Notes: generated by a model from the sequence alone, not told the origin. 64,000 nucleotides of DNA from Halomonas sp. (GCF_030457605.1 NZ_JAKDUR010000001.1:124001-188000); one strand, 5' to 3'; numbered from the stretch's first letter, positions 18,932 through 29,090 are shown. Program-made: numbers and translations.

Positions 18932-20094
18932 GGAGAAACGTCCAGGGTTTCCAGGGTGCCATCGTTGGCGAGCACGTGGATCGTGCCGCCCTCGGTGACG
19001 GGAGTCACGCTGATGCCGGAGCTGTCAACGCGGGTGCGTCCCACCAGATCGCCTTCACGGGCGTCAAGCAGGTGCAGGTAGCCTTCAAAATCGCCGACCA
19101 CAAGGCGTCCGTCGGCAAAGGCCGGCGCCGTCAGCCAGCGGCCTTGCAACTTGTCGTTCTGCCACAGGGCATCGCCGCTCTGGGCGTCAAGCGCAAGCAC
19201 GCGGCTGTCATCGGTGACCACGAACAGGTAGTCGCCCACCATCAGCGGCGTGTGGCGGCTGGAGATGTTGCGCTCCCACATCAGCTGCCCGCGGGTGGCT
19301 TCCAGGGCAAGCAGGCGGCCGTTGTAGCTGGTGACGTAAAGCCGGCCATCCTGGGTCAGCAGCGGCTGGCCGGTCAGGTCCACCAGCCGGTCAACCTCGC
19401 TGCGGCCCTGGGGAATCGCGACCTGCTGCTGCCACAGCGGCTGACCGGTGCGGTTATCCAGCGTGATCAGGCGGCCGTTGGCAAAGCCGGCAAAGGTGAC
19501 GGGATCAATGGTCTGGGGCGTGCCGGTACCGCGCAGGGTGAGCGACGGCAGCGTGCTTTTGTACGTCCAGCGGGCATCACCGCTCTGGCGGTCCAGCGCG
19601 GTAATCTGGCCGTCGGTACTTTGCACGATCAACAGTTCGCGGTTGGCCTGGGGGGCGGCCAGCACTTCGCTGGAGACTCGGGCACGCCATTGCTCGCTGC
19701 CGTCATTCTGGTCAAGGGCGATGATTTCGCCGTTTTTGGTGCCCAGATAAACGTGGCCGGCAATGGCGGAAAGACCGCTGGAAACGGGGCTTTCCAGATC
19801 AACTTCCCAGTTGCGTTCGCCGCTTTCGGCGTTCAGCGAAACGACAAGACCTTCGGCATCAGCGGCAAATACCTGGGCGCCGTCACGGGCCGGGGCGATG
19901 GGGTAGCGTGCCCGCCCCAGGCCTTCGCCAATGCCGGTATCCCAGCGCGTATCGAGACTTGAGGTTGCGTCGATATCACCAAGTTCTGTGGGCGTGTACA
20001 GCGGTTCGCCCTTGCTCGCGCAGCCGGCGAGCAGGGCAAGCACACTGGCGCCCAGTGTCAGGCGCAACGTGTGGGAAAAACGGGTGGCGATCAT
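18928..20094 (-). CDS. bamB: Outer-membrane assembly lipoprotein BamB
   Basis: Eight-bladed beta-propeller lipoprotein of the BAM complex that helps fold outer-membrane proteins. The 388 residues begin with a lipoprotein signal ending LLAGC ([16 protein letters not shown]), followed by PQQ-like repeats (for example [73 protein letters not shown]). Length and repeats match the family. Overlaps der downstream and yfgM upstream by 4 nt each, giving a coupled yfgM-bamB-der block. Confidence 0.95.
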   Translation of the reverse strand: MIATRFSHTLRLTLGASVLALLAGCASKGEPLYTPTELGDIDATSSLDTRWDTGIGEGLGRARYPIAPARDGAQVFAADAEGLVVSLNAESGERNWEVDLESPVSSGLSAIAGHVYLGTKNGEIIALDQNDGSEQWRARVSSEVLAAPQANRELLIVQSTDGQITALDRQSGDARWTYKSTLPSLTLRGTGTPQTIDPVTFAGFANGRLITLDNRTGQPLWQQQVAIPQGRSEVDRLVDLTGQPLLTQDGRLYVTSYNGRLLALEATRGQLMWERNISSRHTPLMVGDYLFVVTDDSRVLALDAQSGDALWQNDKLQGRWLTAPAFADGRLVVGDFEGYLHLLDAREGDLVGRTRVDSSGISVTPVTEGGTIHVLANDGTLETLDVSP

Positions 20095-20762
20095 GGCGTG
20101 GCCTCGTCTGTGCCCAGGTCATCAAGTTTCAGTGAAACGCCGTAAAGCGGGCGATCCTGTTCGTCGGCAAGGGTTTGTGCCTGTTGCCATGCGGCGCGGG
20201 CTTCATCGTTCTGGCCAAGGGCGAACAAGGCATCGCCGCGCACGTTATGGCGCTGTGCGGTGAGTGGCTTCACAATGCTGTCATCCAGCCGTTCAAGGGC
20301 TGTTTGGGCATCGCCGGCGGCAATGTCGAGGCGCGCCAGGCGCAGTCGTGCCAGGCTTTGCACGTAACGGCGCGGCGAGTCTTCCAGCACTTTTTCCAGT
20401 GCCGTGCGGGCGCCATCCGTATCGTCCTGCTGGATGGCAAGGCGCGCATCAAGCAGCAGTGCCAGCTCGGCGTAAAGCGAGCCGTCGTGGTTTTCAACCA
20501 GCGTTTCGGCGGTGTCGCGGGCGCTGGAAATCGCCTGTTCGTCGATTTCATCCGCCGCGTTCTGGCTGGCACTGATGGCTACCAGCTGCTGGTAGCGAAG
20601 CGAGGCGGCTTCGGCCTGGCCGTCCTGATGGCTTTGCCAGGCCTTGAAGCCAAACACGCCGGCACCGGCCAACACCAGGCCTGCTACCAGCGAGGTGCCG
20701 TTTTCCTTCCACCATCGCTTGATCGCTTCGATCTGTTCTTCTTCGGTTCTCAACTCCGCCAC
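20091..20762 (-). CDS. yfgM: YfgM-like inner-membrane TPR ancillary protein
   Basis: Inner-membrane protein (223 residues) with a short cytosolic N-terminus (MAELRTEEEQIEAIKRWWKENG), one membrane helix at about 23-42 (TSLVAGLVLAGAGVFGFKAW) and a periplasmic TPR-like domain rich in AxxLRLARLDIAAGD-type repeats. In E. coli YfgM joins PpiD at the Sec translocon and links to Rcs signalling. Starts with GTG at 20762, 38 nt after the hisS stop; the stop overlaps the bamB ATG. The hisS-yfgM-bamB-der order supports the name. Confidence 0.88.
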   Translation of the reverse strand: MAELRTEEEQIEAIKRWWKENGTSLVAGLVLAGAGVFGFKAWQSHQDGQAEAASLRYQQLVAISASQNAADEIDEQAISSARDTAETLVENHDGSLYAELALLLDARLAIQQDDTDGARTALEKVLEDSPRRYVQSLARLRLARLDIAAGDAQTALERLDDSIVKPLTAQRHNVRGDALFALGQNDEARAAWQQAQTLADEQDRPLYGVSLKLDDLGTDEATP

Positions 20763-20800
20763 GGGCGGCCTCCTTGAATCTGTACGCGCCGGTGAACGGC

Positions 20801-22120
20801 TTAGGGGGTGTCCGCGACGTTGCTTAACAAGGTGTCAAGCGTGTCGGCAAGCTCGTGCTGGGGCAGCTGCTGCTGGTCGCGGGCATCGCGTAAAAACTTC
20901 AGCGTTACCGCCTGTTCGCGGCGTTCGTCTTCGCCCAGCAGCAGAGCCAGCGCAGCACCGCTCTTGTCGGCTTTTTTCATCCGGCTTTTAAAGCTGCCGC
21001 CACCGCAATGCAGCGTCAGGCGTAGTGCCGGCAGGGCTTCGCGCAGCTGCTCGCCAAGCGTGAGTGCTGCAGGGCTTGAGGCATCATCCATCGGTACCAG
21101 ATACACGTCACAGCCGCCCAGGGCCTCGTCGGGGACGAGGTCGAGGGTTTCCAGCAGCAAAATCAAACGCTCGATACCCATGGCAAAGCCGACCGCCGGC
21201 GTGGGCTTGCCGCCCAGCTGCTCGACCAGGCCATCGTAGCGCCCGCCGGCGCACACCGTGCCCTGGCTGCCCAGCGCATCGGTGGTCCATTCGAACACGG
21301 TGCGCGAATAGTAATCCAGCCCGCGTACCAGACGCGGGTTGATCACGTAGTCGACCCCGGCGGCGTCGAGCATGGCCTTCAGACGTTCGAAGTGCTCGCG
21401 GGAGTCGTCGTCCAGGTGGTCGATGAGCTGCGGTGCACGGTTGAGCAGATCAACCATGGCCGGGTTTTTGGAATCCAGAATGCGCAGCGGATTGCTGGTC
21501 AGCCGGCGTTTGGAGTCGTCATCGAGCACTTCCATGTGCTGCTCGAAGTAGGCCACCAGGGTATCGCGGTAGGCTGCCCGGGCCTCGCTTGAGCCCAGCG
21601 AGTTGAGTTCGAGCGTTACATGCCGGGAAAGCCCCAGCTCCTGCCACAGCCGTGCCGACAGCAGAATGACTTCGGCGTCGATGTCCGGGCCGTCAAAGCC
21701 GTAGGTTTCCACACCCACCTGATGAAACTGACGGTAGCGGCCCTTTTGCGGGCGCTCGTGGCGAAACATCGGGCCCTGGTACCAGAGCCGCTGGGTCTGG
21801 TTGTGCAAAAGGCCGTGTTCCATCGCCGCGCGCACGCAGCTGGCGGTGCCTTCCGGGCGCAGCGTCAGGCTGTCGCCGTTGCGGTCGTCGAAGGTATACA
21901 TTTCCTTTTCGACGATATCGGTCACTTCGCCGATGGAGCGGGCAAACAGCGCGGTTTGTTCGACGATGGGCGTGCGAATTTCGGCAAAGCCGTAGCGCGT
22001 CATGAGCATGCGCACTTTTGCTTCAAAAAACTGCCAGCGCGGGCTGTCGCCGGGCAGCAGATCATTCATCCCGCGAATCGCCTGGATTTTCTTCACGGAT
22101 TGGGCAGCGGACTGGCTCAA
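20801..22120 (-). CDS. hisS: Histidyl-tRNA synthetase HisS
   Basis: Class II aminoacyl-tRNA synthetase charging tRNA-His. The 439 residues contain motif 2 ([25 protein letters not shown]), the histidine-specific loop [28 protein letters not shown], motif 3 ([13 protein letters not shown]) and a C-terminal anticodon-binding domain from about 335. The start is TTG at 22120 (TTGAGCCAGTCC) behind a strong AAGGAGTTTTCA; no ATG fits. A TTG start may moderate expression. Confidence 0.96.
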   Translation of the reverse strand: MSQSAAQSVKKIQAIRGMNDLLPGDSPRWQFFEAKVRMLMTRYGFAEIRTPIVEQTALFARSIGEVTDIVEKEMYTFDDRNGDSLTLRPEGTASCVRAAMEHGLLHNQTQRLWYQGPMFRHERPQKGRYRQFHQVGVETYGFDGPDIDAEVILLSARLWQELGLSRHVTLELNSLGSSEARAAYRDTLVAYFEQHMEVLDDDSKRRLTSNPLRILDSKNPAMVDLLNRAPQLIDHLDDDSREHFERLKAMLDAAGVDYVINPRLVRGLDYYSRTVFEWTTDALGSQGTVCAGGRYDGLVEQLGGKPTPAVGFAMGIERLILLLETLDLVPDEALGGCDVYLVPMDDASSPAALTLGEQLREALPALRLTLHCGGGSFKSRMKKADKSGAALALLLGEDERREQAVTLKFLRDARDQQQLPQHELADTLDTLLSNVADTP

Positions 22121-22151
22121 TGAAAACTCCTTGGGTTACGTCGCGGGCAGG

Positions 22152-23267
22152 TTACACGCTGCGGGCGATGGTATCTTTTTCGCGCTGTTGTTTGTCACGC
22201 ACCTTGTCGCGGATCAGCCGCTCAAGGTCGTCGACCAGATTGTCGTTACGCAGCTTTTGCGCCGGCTTGCCGTCCAGGTACACCAGGTTGGCGGGGCTGC
22301 CGCCGGTCAGGCCCAGGTCGCTTTCCTTGGCTTCGCCGGGGCCGTTGACAATACAGCCGATGATCGACACGTCCAGCGGCGTGCGCACGTCATCCAGCCG
22401 TTCTTCGAGCTGGTTCATGGTGTCGATGACGTCAAAGTTCTGCCGCGAGCAGCTGGGGCAGGCAATAAAGTTGATGCCCTTGGAGCGCAGCTTGAGGCTT
22501 TTGAGCATGTCAAAGCCGACCTTGACCTCTTCCACTGGGTCGGCCGCGAGAGATACGCGAATGGTATCGCCGATGCCGTCCATCAGCAGCATGCCAAGGC
22601 CGATGGATGACTTGACGGTGCCTGAACGCAGCCCGCCGGCTTCGGTGATCCCCAAATGCAGCGGCTGTTCGATGCGCGCCGCCAGATCGCGGTAGGCGGC
22701 CACGGCCATGAATACGTCGCTGGCCTTGACGCTGACCTTGAAGTCGGGGAAGTCGAGCCGGTCGAGGTGGTCGATATGGCGCAGCGCCGATTCAACCAGC
22801 GCGGCGGGCGTGGGCTCGCCATATTTGCGCTGCAGGGATTTTTCCAGCGAACCGGCGTTGACGCCGATACGAATGGGTACGCCGTTGTCCCGGGCGGCGC
22901 TGACCACCGCGCGCACGCGGTCTTCGCGGCCGATGTTGCCGGGGTTGATGCGCAGGCAGTCCACACCCAGTTCGGCTACGCGCAGGGCGATCTTGTGGTC
23001 GAAGTGAATGTCGGCCACCAGCGGCACGTTGACTGCCTGACGGATGCAGCCGAAGGCCTCGGCGGCATCCATGCTGGGCACCGAGACGCGGACGATGTCC
23101 GCGCCGGCGATTTCCAGCTGACGGATCTGGCCGACCGTCGCCTCGACGTCAAGGGTGTCGGTATTGGTCATGCTCTGGACGGCGATTGGCGCATCGCCGC
23201 CGACCGGAACATTGCCCACGTGAATCTGGCGCGAAACGCGGCGTTGAATAGGGGACGGGGCGTGCAT
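22152..23267 (-). CDS. ispG: 4-hydroxy-3-methylbut-2-enyl diphosphate synthase IspG (GcpE)
   Basis: [4Fe-4S] enzyme of the MEP isoprenoid pathway, converting MEcPP to HMBPP. The 371 residues contain the TIM-barrel half ([31 protein letters not shown]) and the C-terminal cluster domain with its three Cys ligands ([14 protein letters not shown] and [18 protein letters not shown]). The track starts at a GTG (23279) that overlaps the rodZ stop, but [10 protein letters not shown] at 23267 aligns with the E. coli start MHNQAPIQRR. Coupled to rodZ, and 31 nt before hisS. Confidence 0.95.
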   Translation of the reverse strand: MHAPSPIQRRVSRQIHVGNVPVGGDAPIAVQSMTNTDTLDVEATVGQIRQLEIAGADIVRVSVPSMDAAEAFGCIRQAVNVPLVADIHFDHKIALRVAELGVDCLRINPGNIGREDRVRAVVSAARDNGVPIRIGVNAGSLEKSLQRKYGEPTPAALVESALRHIDHLDRLDFPDFKVSVKASDVFMAVAAYRDLAARIEQPLHLGITEAGGLRSGTVKSSIGLGMLLMDGIGDTIRVSLAADPVEEVKVGFDMLKSLKLRSKGINFIACPSCSRQNFDVIDTMNQLEERLDDVRTPLDVSIIGCIVNGPGEAKESDLGLTGGSPANLVYLDGKPAQKLRNDNLVDDLERLIRDKVRDKQQREKDTIARSV

Positions 23268-23275
23268 ACGGCGGA

Positions 23276-24202
23276 TCACTCTCCCAGGGTAAAGCGGGCG
23301 ACGTTATTGGCGCCGGCCTGCGCGGCAAGGTCAACGACCTTGCCCTGATAGCGCAGCTCGACGCCGGTAGCGTTGCCGATGGTTAAACGAAACGGCGGCT
23401 GGCCTTCTACACTGGCCTCGGTGCCGGGCTGTTGCAGGCCGACAAAGACGCGCCGGTCGCGGGCATCAAAAATTTCTGTCCACGACTGCTGATTGAAGGT
23501 TAGCGCCAGGGTGTTGGCCGCTTCGGCCTGGGCACGCTCTTGTGCCAGGCGTGCCACTTCGGCGGCTGCGGCCAGGGCTTCTCTGGACGGCGTAACCGCT
23601 TCCGGTTCTGCGGTAGAAGCGGCGCGGGGGTTGGGTTCGGTGCCGGAGGTATCGCCCGAATCGGCGGTGTCGCTCGGCGCGTCGTTATCTCCGGTGGATG
23701 GCGCTGACGAGGGGGCGGACGTTGTGGCTTCGTCCTGAGCGGTTTGCGTAGCGGTGGTGTCGTCAAGCCCTGGCGGCGTGTTGCCGCCGCGACTTTGCCA
23801 CCAGGTGACGGTCACGCCAATCAGGCCGATAATCACTAAAAGCGTCACCAGTTTGAACAGCAGCCCGCCCACCCGTGACGGTGGCCGGGTGACCGCAACC
23901 GGCTTTACCTCGCGCTCGGTATCGGGTGCGCCGTGGTGCGCGCGATAGGCGTCAAGCACCGGCTTGTCATCCATGCCCAGATATTTGGCATAGGTGCGCA
24001 GGTAGCCCCGGCGGTAGGTGGCCACGGGAATTTCGGCGTACTGATCTCGTTCCAGCCCTGCCACAACGGCCGGGCGCAAATGCAGGGCCAACGCTGCGTC
24101 CTCGAGGGATATCGCCTGGCGTTCCCGCTCCTGTTGCAAAAGCTTGCCGGGAGAGGCGCCGTGTTGCTCGTCAGCGTATTCGGAAGTGTGTGTGTCGCTC
24201 AT
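23276..24202 (-). CDS. rodZ: Cytoskeletal shape protein RodZ
   Basis: Bitopic membrane protein that connects MreB to the cell-wall elongation machinery. The 308 residues show an N-terminal cytosolic HTH_25 domain ([20 protein letters not shown] ... [16 protein letters not shown], about 18-85), a basic stretch (TRPPSRVG), one membrane helix at about 112-132 ([22 protein letters not shown]), a long Ser/Thr/Asp/Pro-rich periplasmic linker (about 135-215), and a C-terminal DUF4115-type domain. Position between pilW and ispG is conserved. The linker is acidic. Confidence 0.92.
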   Translation of the reverse strand: MSDTHTSEYADEQHGASPGKLLQQERERQAISLEDAALALHLRPAVVAGLERDQYAEIPVATYRRGYLRTYAKYLGMDDKPVLDAYRAHHGAPDTEREVKPVAVTRPPSRVGGLLFKLVTLLVIIGLIGVTVTWWQSRGGNTPPGLDDTTATQTAQDEATTSAPSSAPSTGDNDAPSDTADSGDTSGTEPNPRAASTAEPEAVTPSREALAAAAEVARLAQERAQAEAANTLALTFNQQSWTEIFDARDRRVFVGLQQPGTEASVEGQPPFRLTIGNATGVELRYQGKVVDLAAQAGANNVARFTLGE

Positions 24203-24230
24203 GGCTGAGCATCCTTCATCAAAACGGTGG

Positions 24231-24980
24231 TCAGGGCTGGGAGCCGTTCATGCGCTCAAGCTGGCGCTGGTAGTCAGCAGCAAGGGTGTCATCGCCACGG
24301 GCGCGAGCCAGCGTCACGGCCATGTCCAGGGCTTCACGGGTTGGCCGGGCGAGCTTGAAAAATCGCTGTAGTGCCGCCCGGGCCTGAACATGGTTGCCCT
24401 GGGCCAGTTCGAGTCTGGCCAGATAAAAATAGCTCGACGCATGGCGCGGGTCGATCGTGCTGGCCCGTACCAGACTCTCGCGGGCGCGCTGAGTATCGTC
24501 AAGCGCCATATAGCACTGGCCCAGGTTGGTAAAAAGCCGGGCACGGTGCGCGTACTGTGCATCCTGTGACGCTGTTTCAAGCTGCTGGCAGGCGCGTTTG
24601 TAAGCGCCCCGCTGATACAGGAAGGCGGCATAGTTGTTGCGCCCGCGAGTAAAGTCGGCGTCGGCCTCCAGCGCTTTTTGAAAATAGTCGGAGGCCAGCG
24701 TGTCTTCGCCCTGGCGTTGGTAAACAAGCGCCAGCGCCTGCAATGTTTCGGGATTGCCGGCGTCAAGCTCCCTGGCTCGATCAAGCGCGTGAAGCGCCCG
24801 GGATAAATTGTTCTGTTCAAGATAGGCCACGCCCAGCCGGGTATAGGCACTGTTGGCGTCGGGCTTGTCGATGGTGGAAAGCGAGGAAGATGATGCGCAG
24901 CCGGTTAGCCATAGCGTGCTGATCAATACCCATATGGCCGGCGTACAAAACGTACGCGCCAGTGGTTGGCGAAAGCGCAT
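24231..24980 (-). CDS. pilW: PilW/PilF-type TPR lipoprotein (type IV pilus secretin pilotin)
   Basis: Outer-membrane lipoprotein of 249 residues that, in Pseudomonas (PilF) and Neisseria (PilW), helps assemble the type IV pilus secretin. The signal peptide ends in the lipobox LTGC (TLWLTGCASSSS), then five or six TPR repeats fill the protein (for example AYLEQNNLSRALHALDRARELDAGNPET). The track starts 39 codons upstream; I chose the ATG at 24980 because GAGG lies 6 nt before it. An ATG at 24992 has no ribosome-binding site. Sits in the usual rlmN-pilW-rodZ order. Confidence 0.85.
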   Translation of the reverse strand: MRFRQPLARTFCTPAIWVLISTLWLTGCASSSSLSTIDKPDANSAYTRLGVAYLEQNNLSRALHALDRARELDAGNPETLQALALVYQRQGEDTLASDYFQKALEADADFTRGRNNYAAFLYQRGAYKRACQQLETASQDAQYAHRARLFTNLGQCYMALDDTQRARESLVRASTIDPRHASSYFYLARLELAQGNHVQARAALQRFFKLARPTREALDMAVTLARARGDDTLAADYQRQLERMNGSQP

Positions 24981-25109
24981 CAGTGTCCTCATGGCTGTGA
25001 CATAACGTGATGTAATGAACGGTTCGGTAAAAGTGCCGGCGTACGCCGGGTAATCCACTTGTAGCGCGTGTTCATCAAAGCGCTGTGACCGGCACAAGTC
25101 AAGGCGATG

Positions 25110-26330
25110 CTAGTTGGCGTCAAGCTGTATCGATTGAATGTAGCGAGCGTGGCGCTTGGTACGGTCTTTCACCCGGCCTACCAGCTGACCGCAGGCGGCA
25201 TCAATGTCGTCACCACGGGCGGTACGAATCGGCGCGGTATAACCCAGTTCGTCAAGCCAGCGCTGAAAACGTACGCACTGGTTGCGCGACGGCGTTTCAT
25301 AGCCTGAATGCGGAAACGGGTTGAACGGAATCAGGTTGATCTTGCACGGCAGACCCTTGAGCACGTCGGCGAGTTCCTGCGCATGCTGCTGCTGATCGTT
25401 GACGCCTTTCATCAGGGTATATTCGATGGTGACCTGGCGGTTTTCCGGGCTCTTGTCCAGATAGCGCCGGCAGGCATCCAACAGCGTCTGAATGTTGTAC
25501 TTGCGGTTGAGCGGTACCAGCTCGTTGCGCAGTTCATCGTTGGCGGCGTGCAGCGAAATGGCGAGGCTGACGTCGATATCGTCGCTGAGCTTGTCGATCT
25601 TCGGCACCACGCCCGACGTGGACAGGGTGACGCGGCGCTTGGATAGGCCGTAGCCGTCATCTTCAAGCATCAGGTGCATGGCCGGTACGACGTTATCGTA
25701 GTTAAGCAGCGGTTCGCCCATGCCCATCATCACCACGTTGGTCACGGGACGTTGGCGGGTATCGTGGCGGGGGCCGTCGCTGCGCGAGGCCACCCACACC
25801 TGGCCGATGATCTCGGCGGCGGTGAGGTTGCGCTGAAAACCCTGTTTGCCGGTGGAGCAAAAGCTGCAGTCCAGCGAACAGCCGACCTGGGACGACACGC
25901 ATAGCGTGCGCCGTTTGCCGTTATCAGCGGGGATCAGCACCGTTTCCACGTAGCTGCCGTCTTCCACTTCCAGCACCCATTTGCGCGTACCATCCTGGGA
26001 CGTGCCTTCGTAAACCACGGCGGGCCCACGCACCTCAGCCTGGCGCTCAAGCTTCTCGCGCAGTGCCTTGGACAGGTTGGTCATGGCGGCGAAGTCGTCG
26101 CAGCCTTCGTGATGCATCCATTTCATCACTTGGGCGGCGCGGAATTTCTTCTCGCCGATGGAGAGAAAGAACGCTTCCAGTTGCGCGCGCGACATGCCGA
26201 GCAGGTTGACCCGCTCGGGCGCCTTTTGTGCCGCATTCTTGTGGCGCGGCGCGGACGAGTCCCGAAGACTGTCCGGAGAAGCGGTTGAGGTCGCAGCGTT
26301 GGTAGCGTCGTGGGCAGCGTTGGTGGTCAT
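25110..26330 (-). CDS. rlmN: Dual-specificity 23S rRNA/tRNA m2A methyltransferase RlmN
   Basis: Radical-SAM enzyme making m2A2503 in 23S rRNA and m2A37 in some tRNAs. The 406 residues include the cluster motif [11 protein letters not shown] (CxxxCxxC), [32 protein letters not shown], and the C-terminal catalytic Cys in [13 protein letters not shown]. The N-terminus before [11 protein letters not shown] is a low-complexity Thr/Ala/Ser-rich extension of about 45 residues, longer than E. coli (384 aa in total). I use the ATG at 26330 ([11 protein letters not shown]); the track start lies further upstream. Confidence 0.95.
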   Translation of the reverse strand: MTTNAAHDATNAATSTASPDSLRDSSAPRHKNAAQKAPERVNLLGMSRAQLEAFFLSIGEKKFRAAQVMKWMHHEGCDDFAAMTNLSKALREKLERQAEVRGPAVVYEGTSQDGTRKWVLEVEDGSYVETVLIPADNGKRRTLCVSSQVGCSLDCSFCSTGKQGFQRNLTAAEIIGQVWVASRSDGPRHDTRQRPVTNVVMMGMGEPLLNYDNVVPAMHLMLEDDGYGLSKRRVTLSTSGVVPKIDKLSDDIDVSLAISLHAANDELRNELVPLNRKYNIQTLLDACRRYLDKSPENRQVTIEYTLMKGVNDQQQHAQELADVLKGLPCKINLIPFNPFPHSGYETPSRNQCVRFQRWLDELGYTAPIRTARGDDIDAACGQLVGRVKDRTKRHARYIQSIQLDAN

Positions 26331-26410
26331 GATGGTCAGCGTCGGAAAAGGCGGGAGCCAGGCTCCCGCGAAAATGGCCGGCAACGTGAAAAGGTTGCCT
26401 TGCTGCGCGT

Positions 26411-26836
26411 TTAGCGCGGGCAGATTTCGTCGTTGTCGAAGAAGTAGGCGATTTCGCGCTCGGCGCTTTCCACGGAGTCGGAACCGTGAACGGCGTTGGC
26501 GTCGATGGTTTCCGCGAAATCGGCGCGGATGGTACCGGCTTCGGCATCCTTGGGGTTGGTCGCGCCCATCAGGTCGCGGTTCAGGGCGATGGCGTTTTCA
26601 CCTTCCAACACCTGTACCACAACCGGCCCGGATGTCATGAAGCCAACCAGGGCGCCAAAGAAGGGACGCTCCTTGTGCTCGGCGTAGAAACCGCCGGCCT
26701 TGTCTTCGGACAGCTTGAGCATCTTGCTGGCGACGACCTTGAGGCCGGCTTTTTCAAAACGGGCGACAATATCGCCGATGGCATTCTTGGCTACGGCATC
26801 GGGCTTGATGATGGAAAGCGTGCGTTCGTTCGCCAT
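26411..26836 (-). CDS. ndk: Nucleoside diphosphate kinase Ndk
   Basis: Transfers the gamma-phosphate between nucleoside triphosphates and diphosphates through a phospho-histidine. The 141 residues begin [18 protein letters not shown] and contain the active-site His in [20 protein letters not shown]. Length equals the bacterial norm. The ATG at 26836 (behind AGGAGATTTAC) is used in place of the longer track start. A promoter and a GC-rich leader hairpin lie in the gap after iscA, so ndk probably has its own transcript. Confidence 0.97.
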   Translation of the reverse strand: MANERTLSIIKPDAVAKNAIGDIVARFEKAGLKVVASKMLKLSEDKAGGFYAEHKERPFFGALVGFMTSGPVVVQVLEGENAIALNRDLMGATNPKDAEAGTIRADFAETIDANAVHGSDSVESAEREIAYFFDNDEICPR

Positions 26837-26901
26837 GTAAATCTCCTGGATAGGGCGTAACACAAAGTGCCGCTCTGGCGGGCAGGGCGGCAAATGAAAG
26901 G

Positions 26902-26945
26902 CGCCGCCGCCGTAAATCTCGGAGTAAATACGAGCCGGCGGCGGA
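26902..26945 (-). other. GC-rich hairpin in the ndk leader
   Basis: Outer arms CCGCCGCCG-like and CGGCGGCGG, with an inner CTCG/CGAG pairing around a 9-nt loop. It lies between the predicted ndk start of transcription and the ribosome-binding site. It has no U run, so it is not a normal terminator for iscA. Confidence 0.5.
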
Positions 26946-26954
26946 GTGGGCGCG

Positions 26955-26981
26955 ATTATAGCGCTTCATCAGGGCCGTGAA
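26955..26981 (-). promoter_or_regulatory. ndk promoter
   Basis: A perfect TATAAT (26955-26960, leftward) with TTCACG (26976-26981) 15 nt upstream. The -10 is ideal; the -35 is weak and the spacer short. Transcription would start near 26948, leaving a leader of about 110 nt. Confidence 0.6.
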
Positions 26982-27003
26982 TACTGCCAGTGCTGGCTCG
27001 GGG

Positions 27004-27330
27004 TTAAACGGTGAAACTTTCGCCGCAGCCGCACTCGTCCTTGACGTTGGGGTTGTTGAAGCGAAAGTAGCGGTTCAGCCCTTCGTTGACGTAGTCGACC
27101 TCACTGCCGTCAAGCATTTCCAGCGCGTCGGGGGCGACAAACACGCAGGCGCCGTGGTCTTCAAAACTGACGTCGTCCGGGGCGGTTTCGTCGGCAAAGT
27201 CGAGCACGTAGCTATAGCCGGAACAGCCGGACGGCTTGACCGATACGCGCAGGCCGAGCCCTTCGCCGCGTTCGGCAAGTACGTGGTGGATCTGTTCAGC
27301 GGCAGCGGGCGTAATGTTGAGCGTGGCCAT
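27004..27330 (-). CDS. iscA: Iron-sulfur assembly protein IscA
   Basis: A-type Fe-S carrier of 108 residues. All three conserved cysteines are present: SGCSGYSYVLDF and ECGCGESFTV at the C-terminus. The end NPNVKDECGCGESF is typical of IscA rather than ErpA. The track ORF runs back to 27498, but MATLNITPAAAEQ at 27330, with CAGGAGGTCATCC before it, is the start. It follows iscS directly (28 nt); no iscU lies between them, unlike the standard iscRSUA operon. Confidence 0.93.
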   Translation of the reverse strand: MATLNITPAAAEQIHHVLAERGEGLGLRVSVKPSGCSGYSYVLDFADETAPDDVSFEDHGACVFVAPDALEMLDGSEVDYVNEGLNRYFRFNNPNVKDECGCGESFTV

Positions 27331-27358
27331 GGATGACCTCCTGTTGAAATCGACGTTC

Positions 27359-28522
27359 TTAAGCGCGCAGGCCGGTAACGGCGTGTTGTAGCACGCGCAG
27401 GGCATGATCGATGTCGGCTTCGGTGGTAAAGCGCCCGAAGCTGAAGCGCAGAGATGAAAGTGCCAGTCGGCGTGGCACGCCGGCACCCAGCAGGACATAA
27501 GACGGATTAACGCTTGCCGAGTTGCATGCCGAGCCGGTGGATACCGCGACGTCGCGCAGCGCCATCAGCAGCGACTCGCCGTCCACGCCGTCAAAGGCCA
27601 CGTTGATGATGTTGGGCACACTGTGCTCGCTGGCCGCGTTGCGCTGTACGCCTTCCAGTTGGGCAAGTCCTGCGAGAAAACGTTCGGCCAGCGCGGCAAT
27701 ATGTGCCTGATCGGCTTCGCCCTGACGGTCGAGCAGCGCAAATGCCTCGCCCATGCCGGCAATCTGATGGGTGGGCAGGGTACCTGAGCGCATGCCGCGT
27801 TCGTGGCCGCCGCCGTGAATCAGGGCCTCCACGCGGATATCCGGGTGGCGTTTGACGTACAACGCGCCGACGCCCTTGGGGCCGTAGGCCTTGTGCCCGG
27901 AAAGCGAGATCAGGTCGGCGTGCTGGGTGCTTGTGTCCAGCGGAATGCGACCGATGGCCTGAGCGGCATCGGTATGAAATGCCGCGCCAAAGGCGTGGGC
28001 CACGTCGGCAAGCGTAGCAATGTCGTTGACGCTGCCCAGCTCGTTGTTCACCGCCATCAACGAGACCAGCGCGGTATCGTCACGCATGGCTTCGCGCAGC
28101 TGTCCGGGTGTGATGCGCCCGTCGGCACCCGGAGTAAGCCAGGTGACATCGAAGCCTTCGGTTTCAAGCGCCCGGGCGGTATCCACCACTGCCTTGTGTT
28201 CGATGATCGAGGTGACCAGATGCATGCCGCGTGCGCGGTTGGCTCGCATAAAGCCCGTCAGTGCGAGGTTGTCGGCCTCGGTGGCGCCGCTGGTCCAGAC
28301 AATTTCGCGCGGGTCGGCGTTGATGCTGTCAGCCACCTGACGCCGTGCCTGCTCGACGACCTGTTCGGCCTGCCAGCCGAGCATATGACTGCGCGAGGCA
28401 GGGTTGGCGTATAGCTGGTCGACGGTCAGGTAGCGCTGCATGACGGCGGCCACGCGCTCATCCACCGGCGTGGTAGCGGCATAATCAAGATAAACGGGCA
28501 GTGAGGGCGTGGTGTGTGGCAT
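27359..28522 (-). CDS. iscS: Cysteine desulfurase IscS (short C-terminus)
   Basis: PLP enzyme that takes sulfur from cysteine for Fe-S clusters and tRNA thiolation. The 387 residues include the PLP lysine in SLSGHKAYGPKGVGALYVKR and the catalytic-loop Cys in STGSACNSASVNPSYVL. GGGHERGMRSGTLP and FSFGRFTTEADID are typical of IscS. The protein ends at HAVTGLRA, about 20 residues before the E. coli end; that missing tail is the segment known to bind IscU in E. coli. iscU is also absent from the cluster. Active-site residues are intact, so it should be an active desulfurase. Confidence 0.92.
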   Translation of the reverse strand: MPHTTPSLPVYLDYAATTPVDERVAAVMQRYLTVDQLYANPASRSHMLGWQAEQVVEQARRQVADSINADPREIVWTSGATEADNLALTGFMRANRARGMHLVTSIIEHKAVVDTARALETEGFDVTWLTPGADGRITPGQLREAMRDDTALVSLMAVNNELGSVNDIATLADVAHAFGAAFHTDAAQAIGRIPLDTSTQHADLISLSGHKAYGPKGVGALYVKRHPDIRVEALIHGGGHERGMRSGTLPTHQIAGMGEAFALLDRQGEADQAHIAALAERFLAGLAQLEGVQRNAASEHSVPNIINVAFDGVDGESLLMALRDVAVSTGSACNSASVNPSYVLLGAGVPRRLALSSLRFSFGRFTTEADIDHALRVLQHAVTGLRA

Positions 28523-28571
28523 GTGATTTCACATCAGGTCAGTGGGGGGGCGCAGCGCCATGACACGGAAA

Positions 28572-29039
28572 CTACGGCGCAGACGCGAGAATGCCGGCAT
28601 CCAGGCGGGATTGTTGACGCGTCGCTATCTGCTGTATGTCGGGGCGCAGGCGCAGTTGCTCAAGGGTGACGGCTTCGAGAAAGTGGCGAATTTGCCCGGA
28701 AAGCTCGCACCACAGGTGGTGCGTCAGGCAGGTATCGCCCTGCTGGCAGTCGGAAAGCCCCAGGCAGCGGGTGGCGTCCACGCTTTCGTCTACCGCATCG
28801 ATAATGTTCGACACATTGATGGCGGCAGGCGTTTGCGCCAGCAGATAGCCACCGCCCGGGCCGCGTACGCTATGTACCAGCCCGGCGCGGCGCAGGCGTG
28901 CAAACAGCTGTTCCAGATAGGACAGGGAAATACCCTGGCGCCGGGCGATATCGCCAAGGCTTGTAGGGGTGGCGTCGGCGTTGATCGCCAGATCCAGCAT
29001 GGCGGTCACCGCGTAGCGACCCTTGGTGGTCAAGCGCAT
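28572..29039 (-). CDS. iscR: Fe-S-sensing Rrf2-family regulator IscR
   Basis: Winged-helix repressor/activator that senses Fe-S status through a [2Fe-2S] cluster. The 155 residues start [18 protein letters not shown] and carry the recognition helix around [19 protein letters not shown]. The three cluster cysteines are in [13 protein letters not shown], followed by the usual LTHHLW (His ligand region). The track starts at a GTG 3 codons earlier; ATG 29039 has GAGGTG before it. Heads the leftward iscR-iscS-iscA group, as in normal isc operons. Confidence 0.93.
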   Translation of the reverse strand: MRLTTKGRYAVTAMLDLAINADATPTSLGDIARRQGISLSYLEQLFARLRRAGLVHSVRGPGGGYLLAQTPAAINVSNIIDAVDESVDATRCLGLSDCQQGDTCLTHHLWCELSGQIRHFLEAVTLEQLRLRPDIQQIATRQQSRLDAGILASAP

Positions 29040-29070
29040 GGCAGACACCTCGACGCTCGATTGAGCGCAT

Positions 29071-29090
29071 TGACGACAAATATGGCGTCA
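29071..29090 (-). promoter_or_regulatory. Candidate operator at the iscR start site
   Basis: TGACG and CGTCA form a 5-bp inverted repeat around 10 nt, directly downstream of the iscR -10, where an autorepressor would bind. It does not fit the E. coli type 1 or type 2 IscR consensus well, so the binding protein is unproven. Confidence 0.3.

Noticed and set aside
18925-19962. 345-aa rightward ORF opposite bamB
   Set aside because: Antisense to the BamB propeller; no motif and no ribosome-binding site.
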